Notes: generated by a model from the sequence alone, not told the origin. 64,000 nt of DNA from Artemisia argyi (GCA_030686995.1 CM060703.1:7236597-7300596), one strand, 5' to 3'. Shown: positions 34,701 to 46,306, numbered from the stretch's first letter. Numbers and translations: made by a program.

Positions 34701-34929
34701 TAATTCTTCCCAAATTAGAGGGACGACTTCTGTAACTTGCCAAACTTTTACAATGACGGTAGATCATGTTTGGTAAAATCAATTACTGTCGCTAGAAATA
34801 TTATGACAACATTGAACAAAGCATAGAGACATCCAATTTGGTCCACAATGTCATTATAATCCAAAACCAAACTAACCTATCATAAGGACACCCCTTCAAC
34901 CATTACTTTTCCAAGCAAAACGAGGTCAA

Positions 34930-35253
34930 CTCTGTTCCCGAGTATAAAACGGAAAGAAAAAAGATGGAGAAGAAAAAAGGAATGAAGTAAAGAGGAGAGT
35001 AATAAGAAATTATTTTTTTATCTTATGTTTCCGAGTTAAAAAGAAAAGAGAAGGAAGTAACAAAAAAATAGCTTTAAAATCAACACAACTCAATTTCATC
35101 CCAATTTAGGAAGTAAATTAGGAGAGTAATTTTGATGTAATTTACTATTCTTTACTTTCCTTTCTCCTCCTAAAAAATCTCAGGAACACAATTTTTTTTT
35201 ACTACCATACCAAACCTTTCCCTTTCACTTCAAAAAATAAACTTGGGAACAGA
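34930..35253. mobile_element. MITE with ACTCTGTTCCC termini
   Basis: The left end ACTCTGTTCCCGAGT and the right end, reverse-complemented, ACTCTGTTCCCAAGT bound about 324 bp of purine-rich sequence on one arm and pyrimidine-rich on the other. This is a typical plant MITE architecture. The target duplication was not resolved. Confidence 0.6.
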
Positions 35254-35369
35254 GTGATCTTGGGTTTTGATTTTTTCTATAAAATGGTTAACTTCTTAGA
35301 CATAAACATAGTAGCCACCTAAAACAATGGAAAACTAGATTTAAAAGTTTAACATTAAATGCATGCTCA

Positions 35370-36162
35370 TGAAAATAATAATAATAATAAATAAATAAAT
35401 AAATAAATAAAAATGCCTCTAAAATAGCTTTGCTACACATTCATACATTTTCATCCTACAAATCTTCTTATATTCACAACAATATTATATAGTTTTTTCC
35501 CACTCATTCTTTTTCTGTATTTAAACTGTCAGTTCTGCCACTAAGTAAGATCGTGTGAATAAGACACTTTGTAAGATGATAATGTAGGAATGTCCAGCAT
35601 TTTCCCTTATGAAACGTATTGCAATAAGACATCAAGCTCAAATATATGTGTGAATTTAATATACCATGTGTGCTCTAAATACGTAATTTTTGTAATATGA
35701 TATATTAAAAAATTATGCAAATGTATCATGTATCACATGTGCAACAAATATTTTTATGGGGTTATAGATTCGAACGGCATGTGACTTCTGAGCTACGGAC
35801 CATTGGGACAAAAACAGTTTAGTCAAATTGTCATGTTTCAATCATGAAAAACAATATTTTAGAAAAACAAACTAGTTTGAAGTACTAAAAGATTTAATTA
35901 TTTGTATATTTTTAACGTCAAACTTGCACTACTTTGTGTTTTTTGTTTAATATTTTGAGAAGACTTGAATTTTCAACCAAAATTTTTTTTTTGACTGATG
36001 TTGATTTTCGATTTCACGATGTTTTTGTCATAAAATTTTACTGTAGAGTTTTTATGATGCCGATCCTTTTATTTTGTTTTTTACTACGATGTTTGAAATT
36101 TAGAATGACACAAAATTCGTAGGATCATTCGGACACATATTAACGATCAAGATCCGTTATCA

Positions 36163-36165
<3 letters not shown>
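35370..36165. other. Intergenic DNA, nothing recognised
   Basis: Contains a short (AATA)n run near 35390-35410. No gene, RNA or clear transposon end seen. Confidence 0.4.
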
Positions 36166-36166
<1 letters not shown>

Positions 36167-36204
<38 letters not shown>

Positions 36205-36615
36205 GGACTTTCTTACGAGAACCATTTTATCTGCGAGAACTGAGAGAACCACCAAAAACATGCATGCACGCCTTTTAAAATAAAATAAAAATACATGCAA
36301 ATCATCAATAATCGTAAGCATCCACCTATGTTCTTCAATATCATTATGAACTCATCATCTTTTTTCACAAAAACCTTACCCATGGCCGCAATATTGTCGT
36401 TGCACATCTTATAAGAACATACATGCACACCTTCAAAGAAAAATTTTGTATTTTCAATTTCTTATCAAATTCTTTAGAACAACTATTGTTTTTTTTAAAA
36501 CATATGTGTTGTTTTTAAAACATATGTGCAAAAATACAATTATTGAAGGCGTGCATGTATGTTTTTGGTGGTTCTTTCAGTTCTCGCAGTTAAAATGGTT
36601 CTCGTTTGAAAGTTA

Positions 36616-36702
<87 letters not shown>
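36167..36702. mobile_element. MITE with 65-bp TIRs inside a (TA)n microsatellite
   Basis: Arms at about 36201-36270 and 36545-36618 are inverted and nearly identical (CGAGAACCATTTTA, CTGCGAGAACTGA, AGAACCACCAAAAACAT, TGCACGCCTT). Long (TA)n tracts flank both sides (36167-36200 and 36620-36702), so the target was TA-rich or the microsatellite grew from TA target duplications. Confidence 0.7.
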
Positions 36703-36706
<4 letters not shown>

Positions 36707-37034
36707 ATTGTTAATATTGTTCAGTTATCTTCATTTTGTTGTCTTCCAAAAATAATGACGCGTGTAATTTTGAGTGTTTGACGATTGTTCAATTGAAACA
36801 CACATTTACGATCTTTTGTAACGTTTAATAGCAAATAATAATAATAAAAAAAAAAGAAAAAAAGAAAAAGAAAAGCTAGTACAAACTACAAAGTTTCGTT
36901 GAGCCCTATAAGAAAAAACATCACAAGCACATGTCAACTGGGCCCAACTAAAGTATTGGTAAAGGCGTAAAGCCCAATAAAAGGGCACATTGAAGTTGGT
37001 GGGTCAAACATGCAAGCCCTTGCCACAAGTGTTA

Positions 37035-37291
37035 CTACCTCCGTCCCAAAATATAAGTCCACTATGACTTTTTCAAAGTCTTTTAGTTTCAACTTTGACC
37101 TTAATTATTTTCTTTCGTGTTATATAATATTTGATGCAAAATATATAAATGAATTTGTGTTTTAAATGCATTTTCATTGGTATACTTTTTATTAGGTATT
37201 ATATAACACAAAAAATAATAATTAAGGTCAAAGTATTAAAAAGAAGACTTTGAAAAATAAAAAATTGACTTATATTTTGAGAAGGAGGAAA
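37035..37291. mobile_element. Stowaway-like MITE (257 bp), TA target
   Basis: The left end CTACCTCCGTCCCAAAATAT and inverted right end TTTCCTCCTTCTCAAAATAT correspond to the canonical CTCCCTCCGTCCC termini of Stowaway (Tc1/mariner) MITEs, flanked by TA on both sides (37033-37034, 37292-37293). Confidence 0.8.
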
Positions 37292-37554
37292 TATAAAAAT
37301 ATAAATGTTATTTGATCTAATGACATTTGGTTTAATAATAATTGTATGAATCTGATATGAATACATACATCTATCAAGATTCTATGATTCTACCAACGAA
37401 TTAAGTAGGAGGCAAAAGAAGGAGGGCTAACCGGTTTGAGTATGTATGGCAGTAGACACAAACTTCGCGAATTAGTTAGCTAAAATCTTAAAAACTATAA
37501 ATTGAAAAACACCCTTCTCTTAAAGAACTTGACTTGGAACATGTAGAAAGAACT

Positions 37555-37750
37555 TAACTTGGAACATGTAGAAGAGATGGGTCAGACATAGTCGGAACCA
37601 AGTACTCCCACTCGAGGTGATACGACCTCGTATGGTGCACTCACATCCCGTGATCATAAGTAACCAATCCCGAATGGCAAATGGGTTCGTGGTTACAAGT
37701 GCACCAATAAGCTAGCCAAATTAACCACAATTCCAATGGTTGCAAATTTC
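37555..37750 (-). pseudogene. EXORDIUM-like gene relic
   Basis: The plus strand contains decayed stretches matching the 3' part of the three intact genes downstream, in order: ACATGTAGAAG and CATAGTCGGAACCAAGTACT, then GTGCACTCACATCCCGTGAT, then AAATGGGTTCGTGG and CCAATAAGCTAGCCAAATTA. The protein equivalent is the [15 protein letters not shown]...GDASAPLE region. Several indels destroy the frame. It shows that the EXORDIUM-like array once extended at least 2 kb further left. Confidence 0.65.
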
Positions 37751-38405
37751 AAGACCAAGGTGGTAAAAATTATGGTTCTTAAGAAGTTTCGTTTTTTTGT
37801 TTATTATTTGTTATTGCTCGAAAAAACAAAGCCCTTAAAAGAGGTCTCTAAGGTTGGATGTACACGACTCAGTCGCCTAGGCAAGAAAAGGGGAAGTGGG
37901 TCGGCTAGGTGACCTACTTGTATGCATGTTTGTGTGTATGATTTTTTATTTTATGTGTATTTTTGTGGGGTATGTTTTTTGTATTGTGAGTCACTATTAC
38001 ACCAAGTTAGTTATGAAATAATATAGAAGAGGGAAAACTGAGATGGCAGAGGAGATGAAGATCGCTTGAGGGTCCTTATTACCAGAAGTCTAATATTATC
38101 TATTGACCACGTTATTAGCCTTGGCCCTTGGGATTAAGTTTGGGTTCAAAGTATTGAATTGAGCTAGATAAACCTGTCCAGAAAATATGCACACAACACA
38201 CACATGGTTTAATCTAGAATCTATTCAACTCATTTCATCATTCAAGAAACAGGCTGGGTATGTTTACTTCAATCCCAACATGGTTCTCTTTGTTTATTCT
38301 TTACAAATAAGTCAATGTTTTCGTTTGCAGCAAACCTTATTATCTTTTTAAAATAAAACAAAGTCAAATTGGAAGCAAACCTTATAATCCTTGTATATAT
38401 ATAGT

Positions 38406-38607
38406 ATAGGGGGTGTTTGGTTTGTCACGTGAATAACTATGGTTAGTGTATGTGTTTTGTAGACCCATCGCTCTTGTTGGGTTTAGATTATGCTTATTTT
38501 TATTGGCTTTATACACATATTTAATTTCTAAATAAACCTGACTAGCTAAACAATTTATTAGAAATGAAATCCATTCCTTCATTCTCATAAACCAAAACGC
38601 ACCCGTA
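38406..38607. mobile_element. hAT-like MITE, about 200 bp
   Basis: Left end AGGGGGTGTTTGGTTTGTCA and right end ATAAACCAAAACGCACCCGT are inverted; the GGGGGTGTTTGGTTT terminus is hAT-like. The target duplication is not certain. Confidence 0.5.
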
Positions 38608-38619
38608 ATCTCCTTCTTC

Positions 38620-39440
38620 ACCGATGCTATGCATCAATTAAGTGACAAAATAGTAGTCGCTATCCTAACATTTAAAAACCATCGCCAAATTATATAGTGC
38701 GAGTCACTTAACCTTCTTACAAGATCGAGATAGGATTTAAAACTCTTTAGTAACATTTAAAGCAGCAAGGGAAATGGTCGGAAATGGTAAAAAAATACTT
38801 CGGTTATGCCGCGTACATCTGAGTCAAAGACTCGACCTCCCCGAATAACCTATACAAGGAAACCTTGTCTGTTTACCCGTTTAATTTAACATCAGAAGTG
38901 ACAAAATTGGTGGTGGTGGTCACTTACGTATGACCAGGATGTTGGTCGCTAGCTTAACTACCGCATTGACAAGGACGGTAGTCATTAAGTTAGCATACAT
39001 AGTGACCAACACGAATTAAGTTTAGCATAGATGAACGAAGATTTAATAAATTTACGGTAATTTATCAAATAAAATTAGAAGTCGATGGATCAAGCAAGGT
39101 TACGAAAGCATAATAAAACTGAAGTCGTTTCAGTGTATTCTTTCATTCATTTCATTAAAACTCTATGTCATATTCGGTTCAGGTTCGGTTTCGATAGCTT
39201 TTACTCTTGTCAAAACACTCTTATTCGGTTTGAAATAGCTAAATTGATCCGAACCGAACCGAGCCGACCTTATTCTGTTGGGATTCGGTTTCGATAGTTT
39301 TTACTCGGTTCGGTTCTGGATTCATGTTTTACCCTTATTCTTTCGGTTCTGTTAGGGTTTGGTATGTTCGGGCCGGGTTTGACCCATTGCTCAGACCTAC
39401 TCTATGGTTTGCGCCTAAAGAAATCTTACCCGACTTTTAA
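38620..39440. other. Intergenic DNA with dispersed repeats
   Basis: 38790-38870 resembles the SINE-like piece in DAHPS-1 intron 1. 39150-39400 is made of GGTTCGGTT/AACCGAACC words and ends in CCCATTGCTCAGACC, probably another short-word MITE related in style to that at 14.0 kb. No gene seen. Confidence 0.35.
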
Positions 39441-40060
39441 AAAAACAAGAAACTCTTTTAAGCGGTCAATGTCAACGAAATTATACTTACAATCGACAAA
39501 ATATACCATCTAAATCATCAACGACCAAAAAATTAGTCGCAATAGAACCAAATTATTCGTACATTTTTGAAGGTTTTTTTCGTTATCTAGTTATTTGTGA
39601 AATAAACCTGTCAAGAAGAAATTGTTAAAGATTGGTTAAACCGAAATATAATGCATGCACTTACTAAACACTTATTAATTAAGGTATGCATGAGTAGGAA
39701 GGTTCCTTTGTAGTAACCATCCAAATAAGTTGGTTGTAACCAATAATTTGCATAAGTTACTTGATATCAATGAAAATAATTTGTTGAACCACCACACCAT
39801 TAAATCATCCAATAAGTTAATTGCATCCAATAATTTTAACTTATAAAAGCGGAAAAAATAATAATAATAATAATAATAATAAAAGTGATAGTTTATAATA
39901 ATAATAATAATAATAATAATATTGGTGTATACAAAAAGACAGCTTTCATTTATTGATACAAAACTAAAACGAATGAATGAATACGTTATACATATATATC
40001 TTCCTATATTCCTATATTCATATGTTCCTATATTTCTCTGTAAGTGTTTTTTCTTGTTGT

Positions 40061-41014
40061 TTATACCAATGTAGAACATGTTGAAGTAGATGGATCATAC
40101 ATAGCAGGAACCAAATACTTTCTTCCGTTCGTGCCATGTGCATTATAACTAGCACCCGTAGTCGAGTCCACCAGCAAATCCCCCGGGTACCCTGGATACG
40201 CCCCTTTTCCAAATACTCCTGGACACGCGGATGCAGTCTCTAATGGCGCACTCGCGTCCCCTTGATAATACCCATTCCCAAATGGGTTCGTGGCCGTACC
40301 AGCCAATAAGCTAGCCAAGTTAATCACCATACCGTCCATACCCACATCATTGTTGGGTGCGACGAGTGGTGGGCCCTGTGGTCCGTAAATTGGCTGGTGG
40401 AACGGCCACGCACATTGACCCGGACATTGTGTCTCCGAGTTTCCAACCCAAATATATGGAAATTTATATTTCTTTCCTTTACCATTGGCAGTTACGGTAT
40501 TTGCTACAGCAGAGTTGTGTGTCCCACATCTGCCAGAGCAAAAACCTGTAACTGTCACATCATTTGCCGTTAAAACTATATTAACGGCATTTGGTGATGC
40601 AACTTTTGAAGCAAGTTTAACAAGGTGGTTATCGGTTAATGACTTCCCAAGATAGTATTTCGTGTCAGATACTTGTTTACCAAGTTGGGTAGATAGTGAA
40701 GCGGGCTTGTTTAATTTAGCATGGTATTTCTCGGTAATTTTCCACCATGTTGCGACAGATGGTTGGGCTTGCGAGTTGTATGATTTGGAGGATAATGAGG
40801 TGACGAAATCGGAGATAATGGCTTTTTGGGACGGCTTAAAGTTTCCATACCATATAAGATTTACGGAGATGTTTCCGGCTAGGAGAGGACCATTATGGTA
40901 TTCGAGTAAGTTAGATGAGTCGCGAACCAACTCATTTAGCCTTCTCGTTGCTAAACAAACATGAAAAATGGATAACAGGAAGACAAAATGTAGTAAAAAT
41001 CGAATGGGAGCCAT
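40061..41014 (-). CDS. EXORDIUM-like (phosphate-induced protein 1) copy A
   Basis: Secreted protein of the EXORDIUM/PHI-1 family, which in Arabidopsis links brassinosteroid signalling to cell expansion; the biochemical activity is unknown. Single exon, ATG at 41014, 317 aa, the usual family length. An N-terminal hydrophobic stretch ([20 protein letters not shown]) is a signal peptide, probably cleaved after CLA. Family features in order: [92 protein letters not shown] and [18 protein letters not shown], with conserved cysteines near the end (SACPG, STCSTLV). A TATA box (TATAAATAG on the minus strand, 41080-41088) lies 66 bp upstream of the ATG, and a CGTGTG motif lies at 41100-41105. Confidence 0.93.
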   Translation of the reverse strand: MAPIRFLLHFVFLLSIFHVCLATRRLNELVRDSSNLLEYHNGPLLAGNISVNLIWYGNFKPSQKAIISDFVTSLSSKSYNSQAQPSVATWWKITEKYHAKLNKPASLSTQLGKQVSDTKYYLGKSLTDNHLVKLASKVASPNAVNIVLTANDVTVTGFCSGRCGTHNSAVANTVTANGKGKKYKFPYIWVGNSETQCPGQCAWPFHQPIYGPQGPPLVAPNNDVGMDGMVINLASLLAGTATNPFGNGYYQGDASAPLETASACPGVFGKGAYPGYPGDLLVDSTTGASYNAHGTNGRKYLVPAMYDPSTSTCSTLV

Positions 41015-41079
41015 TTTGTAAATAGAAAAATGATTGAAAAAAGAATGTTTGTCGATGATGATGAAAATGAATGATGTGC

Positions 41080-41088
41080 TATTTATAC
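41080..41088 (-). promoter_or_regulatory. TATA box of EXORDIUM-like copy A
   Basis: TATAAATAG on the gene strand, conserved in all three copies. Immediately upstream is CGTGTG (41100-41105), which fits the BZR1-type brassinosteroid response consensus CGTG(T/C)G. Confidence 0.65.
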
Positions 41089-41504
41089 ATATAGAATAAC
41101 GTGTGTTTTTATCTTTCTATTGATGTACAAATTCCAGCTGCAAACGTATCTAACACAGATTTCCTTTGACGCGTTTAGTAATAATTTGGCATGAGAGCAA
41201 AAGTTGGTGGTTTTAGGATACAATCATACAAGTCCTTTGCCATGCCCTACCACTTGATAAAGAGCCATGACTTATGTTCAATACGCTCGTCACCTAGTTT
41301 AACTTTGTACAATTATCTTATTTTCTTAGTTAACTTGGTTTAAACTCATTTTATCGTAATACTTAAGGAGTGACATGTGTTAGTCTATTTCAAAAACTTC
41401 ATGCATAAAAATCTCGATTCAACGACCTTTTGAAAAAATAAATAAATGAATAAATAAAATAAAATTTTAAGCGGTCAGTAATATCAATGAAATTATACTT
41501 ACTA

Positions 41505-41851
41505 CTAGTTATAATCCTCGCGCACGCGCGAGTTTTTTAAAATTTTTTGAATCATATATTTTTATTTATTAAAAACCAAATAATTTAATCTTTGTTTCGT
41601 TTGATTTATGATATTTAATTATAGTTTTTTTATTATTAAAGATAATTATTTAAAAATTTTAATCCTATTATTAATTGCATCTTATCTATATTTTTTGTAT
41701 TTGTCTTCTACTTTTGTTATGGATAAATATAAAATGTTACCTAATAAGAAAATAATCTGTTTTTAAATAAAATTATTACTAAATAAGGTATGAATGCATT
41801 TTTTTGAAATGAAAAATTCCCAATAGAGGTTTTGTTTTATTATATAAAAGA
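41505..41851 (-). mobile_element. Short non-autonomous Helitron (347 bp), copy 1
   Basis: On the minus strand it begins TCTTTTATATAATAAAAC, ends in a GC-rich hairpin (CTCGCGCGTGCGCGAGG), a short spacer and CTAG, and sits between A (41504) and T (41852). The paralogous sequence upstream of copy B (about 46187) is uninterrupted at the same place (ATACTTACTA-TTGACAGA), giving an empty site. Confidence 0.85.
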
Positions 41852-42012
41852 TTAACAAATTATACCATGGACCGTCAAGTAGTTTGGACATATGCAATTT
41901 ACAAAATTAAATCATCAACGACCAAAAAAATTATCGCTATAAAACTAACATTGTGTTCTCAAGGCTTTTTTATGAAATGAAAAAAAACTTAAATAAAATT
42001 GTGTTCTCAAGC

Positions 42013-42016
<4 letters not shown>

Positions 42017-42067
<51 letters not shown>
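42017..42067. repeat. (ATT)n microsatellite
   Basis: About 50 bp of ATT triplets. Confidence 0.95.
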
Positions 42068-42068
<1 letters not shown>

Positions 42069-42579
42069 GAAAGTAAAAGAAACGATGGGGATAGAAATGG
42101 AAGAAAATTTTTGATTAAAACTTTTATCTCAAAAATAGGAGAAAATGAAAAAAAAAAAAAAAAAAATGAAGTTATACATGTTAAAAGAGAAAATTGTCAT
42201 TACTTTTTAAATTTTAAACCTTTTAAATATGGGGTATAATTGTAAATTGATCCATTTTCCCCGTTCCTTAGAACTAAAGAACACGAAAACTTATTACACA
42301 TTTTTTTTTTACTCAAGGACACAAATATTTTTACTAACTTTTTACTATTTTATTTTTTTTCCGTTCTTTTTTTTTCCTTTATTTTTCTATTGGTCTAAAA
42401 GTAAAAAACGCAGCGTAAATTTGTTCATCCTTTTTTTTTTTCATCATCCAATTAGTTGTGACTTAAAACCTGAGAATATTGACTTAAAAATCATTTCTTG
42501 CAACCAACCAAGCTTTATACCTGCTTTATGAACCATCTGCATTAAACCGAGCTTTATACCTTACAATTAACTTAGAAAT

Positions 42580-43295
42580 GTCTCCGTGCTTCTCATGCTC
42601 AGAATTTTTTGACGGTTACCCCTATTGAAGGGCTAGGCCAACATATGTCGGCCCTGGAGTACCGGACTATCCTTAAGTACCGGCTAATGATCCCTCTGTT
42701 CCCAGCTGATGAGCCTTGCCCAATCTGCCACAAGGTTTGTTTGGATTCTTTTGGCGAGTATGCGGTCCATTGCAAGGAGTTACCTGGTTTCAAATATAGG
42801 CATGATTTGGTCAAGGATATTTTGTATGATGTTCTTAAAAGAGCAGGTATTTCTTCTAAAAAAGATGCCCCTGTGAACTTTTTGACAGATCCGCTTGAAG
42901 GTAGGTCTACTTTACGGCTAGCTGATATACTTGTATTTGGGTAGACTGGGGCGAAACATGCTTGTGTAGATCTTACTGGAGTGTCCCCTCTTGTTGGGCT
43001 CAGGGACACTGGGTTTGTTGCAGGACAAGCTGCGTTGAAAGCTAAATCGAGCAAGGTGGCTAAACACGAGAAAGCGTGCTTGGAGAATCAACACGTGTTT
43101 ATCCCTTTTGCTTTTGATACATTTGGTTTTCTAGCTCCGGAAGCAGAGAAGTTTTTGTCTAGAGTTCAACGGGTTGTGCAAAGTAATTTTTCGACCCTCA
43201 AGAATCAAAACTTCATTTTTAACAGGATTAGTTTTGCCATCCAAAAGGGGGTTGCGGCGCAACTTATTGCTCGTTTTCCTGCCATCTTATTGTAA
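42580..43295 (+). pseudogene. Non-LTR retrotransposon C-terminal fragment
   Basis: The frame reads through FLTVTPIEGLGQHMSALEYR, a Cys/His cluster CPICHKVC...HCKELPGFKYRH, then RSTLRLADILVFG, one stop (TAG at 42942-42944), and continues ACVDLTGVSPLVGLRDTGF to LIARFPAILL. The Cys/His cluster followed by a D...D-containing segment resembles the zinc-finger plus restriction-like endonuclease tail of some non-LTR elements. Closely related proteins are, as I recall, very common in daisy-family annotations as reverse transcriptase fragments. The stop replaces the Trp codon expected after VFG (TAG for TGG). No polymerase domain remains. Confidence 0.7.
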
Positions 43296-43351
43296 TCCGT
43301 TAAATTGTTTTTAATTAAAAAAAAATTATATAAATCATGTTTGAGTTGTGT

Positions 43352-43352
<1 letters not shown>

Positions 43353-43398
<46 letters not shown>
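43353..43398. repeat. Poly(A) tail of the LINE-like insertion
   Basis: About 46 A immediately before the right-hand target duplication. Confidence 0.9.
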
Positions 43399-43400
<2 letters not shown>

Positions 43401-43407
43401 TAGAAAT

Positions 43408-44694
43408 TTATCTTGGTTAAACCGAAATATAATGCATGCACTTAACTATACACTTAGTGAATAGATTAATTAAGGTATGCATGAGTAGGAAGGTTCCTTT
43501 GTGATAACCATCCAATAAGTTAATTGTAACCAATAATTTGTATAAGTTACTTGAAATCAATGAAAATAATTTGTTAACAACCACACCATTGAACCATCCA
43601 ATAAGTTAATTGCAACCAATAATTTTAACTTATAAATTACTTCAAAATCAATGATTTTTTTTTTTATTCTTTTTTTAGAAAGGCAAAATCAAATAAGCTA
43701 ATTGCAACCAATAATTTTAACTTATAAATTACTTGAAATGATTTTTTTTTTTAATTTTTTTATTTTTTTAGAAAGGCAAAATCAATGAAAATAGTATGTT
43801 TAACAGTTTAAGTGGCTGAACTTACAATAATAAACATATTTTGCCTGTATGTCACGAAATTATAAAACGTATAATTAAAGTTTATATATAAAATTGCCCA
43901 ATAACGCGATCATGATGAACGTCATTTGCACGGTTAAAGCTTAAGCCGTCAACAAATGTTGGAATACGATTTTCTATAACTCACACAACATATTAGATGA
44001 TTACAGCTAACAGTTCTTCTAGTCTCGGTAGTCAGCACTACAATCAACAATTCTACTTAGTGACTATAGATCTGTCATTACCAGCAAAGTGATTGTCACA
44101 CGTTGCAAGCATTTTAGTGACATATTGTTTGTATTAGATTAGTATGTTCTCACCAGTGTTTTATATTGAGAAACTATGATGGAAACATATGCTTAGTACT
44201 TCATCAGATACAACCAATTGCACTGCCAAAAAAAATGCTATTAGGTGACTCAAACAAAGTGTCACAAAAGTCAAAATGTATCTCTTAAAGTAAGAAATGT
44301 CAACAGAAGTTAGAAAAAGATGTCACTAAAGTTTAGTTGGGTTTCACCTACACTTAAAAAAATAGTAAAAGACTTTTTATAGTGAAAAAATATGTAAAGA
44401 CAACTTTTGTGCTACATGTAATTTTATTTTTCACAAAATGCATCATTAAATGTTAAAATCTTGACCTTCAAAGTATCACTAAAATGTTAAACTTAGTGAC
44501 ACCTCTAGAACCTCTGTTCCTAAAAGTCGATTTCTTTGCAACAAATATGTAAAAGAATAGTGCTGTAATTTGATATATTATGAAAGTGAAATAAATGAAT
44601 GAATAAATTGTAGATATCTTCCTATATTCCTACTATCTTAGTAAAGTCATTACTATAACGTAATTCTTTTATACAATTGTATCTTTCCGGTTGC
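43408..44694. other. 3' flank of EXORDIUM-like copy B
   Basis: Duplicated spacer shared with the flanks of copies A and C; the segment AACTTATAAATTACTT...AGAAAGGCAAAATCAA is itself tandemly repeated at 43620-43790. No gene seen. Confidence 0.6.
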
Positions 44695-45648
44695 TTAAAC
44701 CAAGGTAGAACATGTCGAAGTAGAAGGATCATACATAGCAGGAACCAAATACTTTCTTCCGTTCGTGCCATGTGCATTATAACTAGCACCCGTAGTCAAG
44801 TCCACCAGCAAATCCCCTGGGTACCCGGGATACGCCCCTTTTCCATATACTCCTGGACACGCGGATGCAGCCTCTAATGGCGCACTCGCATCCCCTTGAT
44901 AATACCCATTCCCAAATGGGTTCGTGGCCGTACCAGCCAATAAGCTAGCCAAGTTAATCACCATACCGTCCATACCCACATCATTGTTGGGTGCGACGAG
45001 TGGTGGGCCCTGTGGTCCGTAAATTGGCTGGTGGAACGGCCACGCACATTGACCTGGACATTGTGTCTCCGAGTTGCCAACCCAAATATATGGAAATTTA
45101 TATTTCTTTCCTTTACCATTGGCAGTTACGGTATTTGCTACAGCAGAGTTGTGTGTCCCACATCTGCCGGAGCAAAAACCTGTAACTGTCACATCATTTG
45201 CTGTTAAAACTATATTAACGGCATTTGATGATGCAACTTTTGAAGCAAGTTTAACAAGGTGGTTATCGGTTAATGACTTCCCAAGAGAGTATTTCGAGTC
45301 CGATACTTGTTTTCCAAGTCGGGTAGATACTGAAGCGGGCTTGTTTAATTTAGTGTGGTATTTCTCGGTAGTTTTCCACCATGTTGCGACCAATGGTTGA
45401 GCTTGCGAATTGTATGATTTGGAGGATAACGAGGTGACGAAATCAGATATAATGGCCTTTTGGGACGGCTTAAAGTTTCCATACCATATAAGATTTACGG
45501 AGATGTTTCCGGCTAGGAGAGGACCATTATGGTATTCGAGTAAGTTAGATGAGTCGCGAACCAACTCAGTTAGCCTTCTCGTTGCGAAACAAACATGGAA
45601 AATGGATAACAGGAAGACAAAATGTAGTAGAAAACGAATGGGAGCCAT
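44695..45648 (-). CDS. EXORDIUM-like (phosphate-induced protein 1) copy B
   Basis: Single exon, ATG at 45648, 317 aa. It is nearly identical to copy A, with substitutions such as TRRLTELV for [25 protein letters not shown] and [10 protein letters not shown]. It has an intact signal peptide, TGFCSGRCGTH, the CPGQCAWPF segment and the STCSTLV end, so it is probably secreted and functional. The TATA box (about 45718-45726) is conserved. Just upstream, the CGTGTG motif seen in copies A and C is replaced by a T/A-rich expansion (45740-45797). Confidence 0.93.
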   Translation of the reverse strand: MAPIRFLLHFVFLLSIFHVCFATRRLTELVRDSSNLLEYHNGPLLAGNISVNLIWYGNFKPSQKAIISDFVTSLSSKSYNSQAQPLVATWWKTTEKYHTKLNKPASVSTRLGKQVSDSKYSLGKSLTDNHLVKLASKVASSNAVNIVLTANDVTVTGFCSGRCGTHNSAVANTVTANGKGKKYKFPYIWVGNSETQCPGQCAWPFHQPIYGPQGPPLVAPNNDVGMDGMVINLASLLAGTATNPFGNGYYQGDASAPLEAASACPGVYGKGAYPGYPGDLLVDLTTGASYNAHGTNGRKYLVPAMYDPSTSTCSTLV

Positions 45649-45739
45649 TTTGTAATAGAAAAATGATTGAGAAGAGAATGTTAGTTGATGATGATGAAAA
45701 TGAAAATGAAAGATGTGCTATTTATACATGTAGAATAAC

Positions 45740-45797
45740 GTTTTTTTATTTTTATTTTTATTTATTTATTTATTTTTTTATTATTATTTTTTTTAAA
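45740..45797. repeat. T-rich expansion in the copy B promoter
   Basis: A (T)n/(TTTA)n low-complexity tract sits between AGAATAACG and ATCTTTCTATTGATG, sequences that are only a few bases apart in copies A and C. Confidence 0.85.
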
Positions 45798-46306
45798 TCT
45801 TTCTATTGATGTACAAATTCCAGCTGCAAACGTATCTAACACTGAGTTTCCTTTGACGCGTTTAGTAATAATTTGGCATGAAAGCAAAAGTTGGTGGTTT
45901 TAGGATATAAGTCAATTGCCATGCCCTACCACTTGATAAAGAGCCATGATTTATGTTTAGTCCATTTAACGCTCCCCAGCTAGCTTAATTTAGTACAATT
46001 ATCTTATTTCTTAGTTAACTTGGTTTAAACTCATTTTATCGTAATACTTAAGGAGTGTTTGTGTTAGTCTATTTCAAAAAGTTTATGGTTTATGCTTAAA
46101 AAAAAAACGTTTCTCAAATTCACGACTTTTTGCAACAAATAAAAAGAAGCTATTTTAAGCTGTCAGTAATATAAGTGAAATTATACTTACTATTGACAGA
46201 ATATACTAGCTAGGGACTGTCAAGTCCATTGGGACATATGCAATTTACAAAAAAAATAAATCATCAACGACCAAAATTTTAGTCGCTATAGAACTAAATT
46301 CGTTCA

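Larger units (their letters stand above)
42580..43398 (+). mobile_element. 5'-truncated LINE-like insertion with poly(A)
   Basis: Bounded by a 9-bp duplication CTTAGAAAT (42571-42579 and 43399-43407) and ending in about 46 A. The 5' end starts in the middle of a coding frame, as in target-primed reverse transcription with 5' truncation. It lies in the spacer between EXORDIUM-like copies A and B. Confidence 0.9.

Noticed and set aside
40357..40964. Plus-strand frames opposite the EXORDIUM-like genes (also 44677-45655 and 52577-53158)
   Set aside because: Antisense shadows repeated identically in each copy; the minus-strand frame encodes the known family.
42609..43295. A functional host gene split by one stop codon
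   Set aside because: Flanked by target duplications with a poly(A) tail and 5' truncation, so a retrotransposed fragment.
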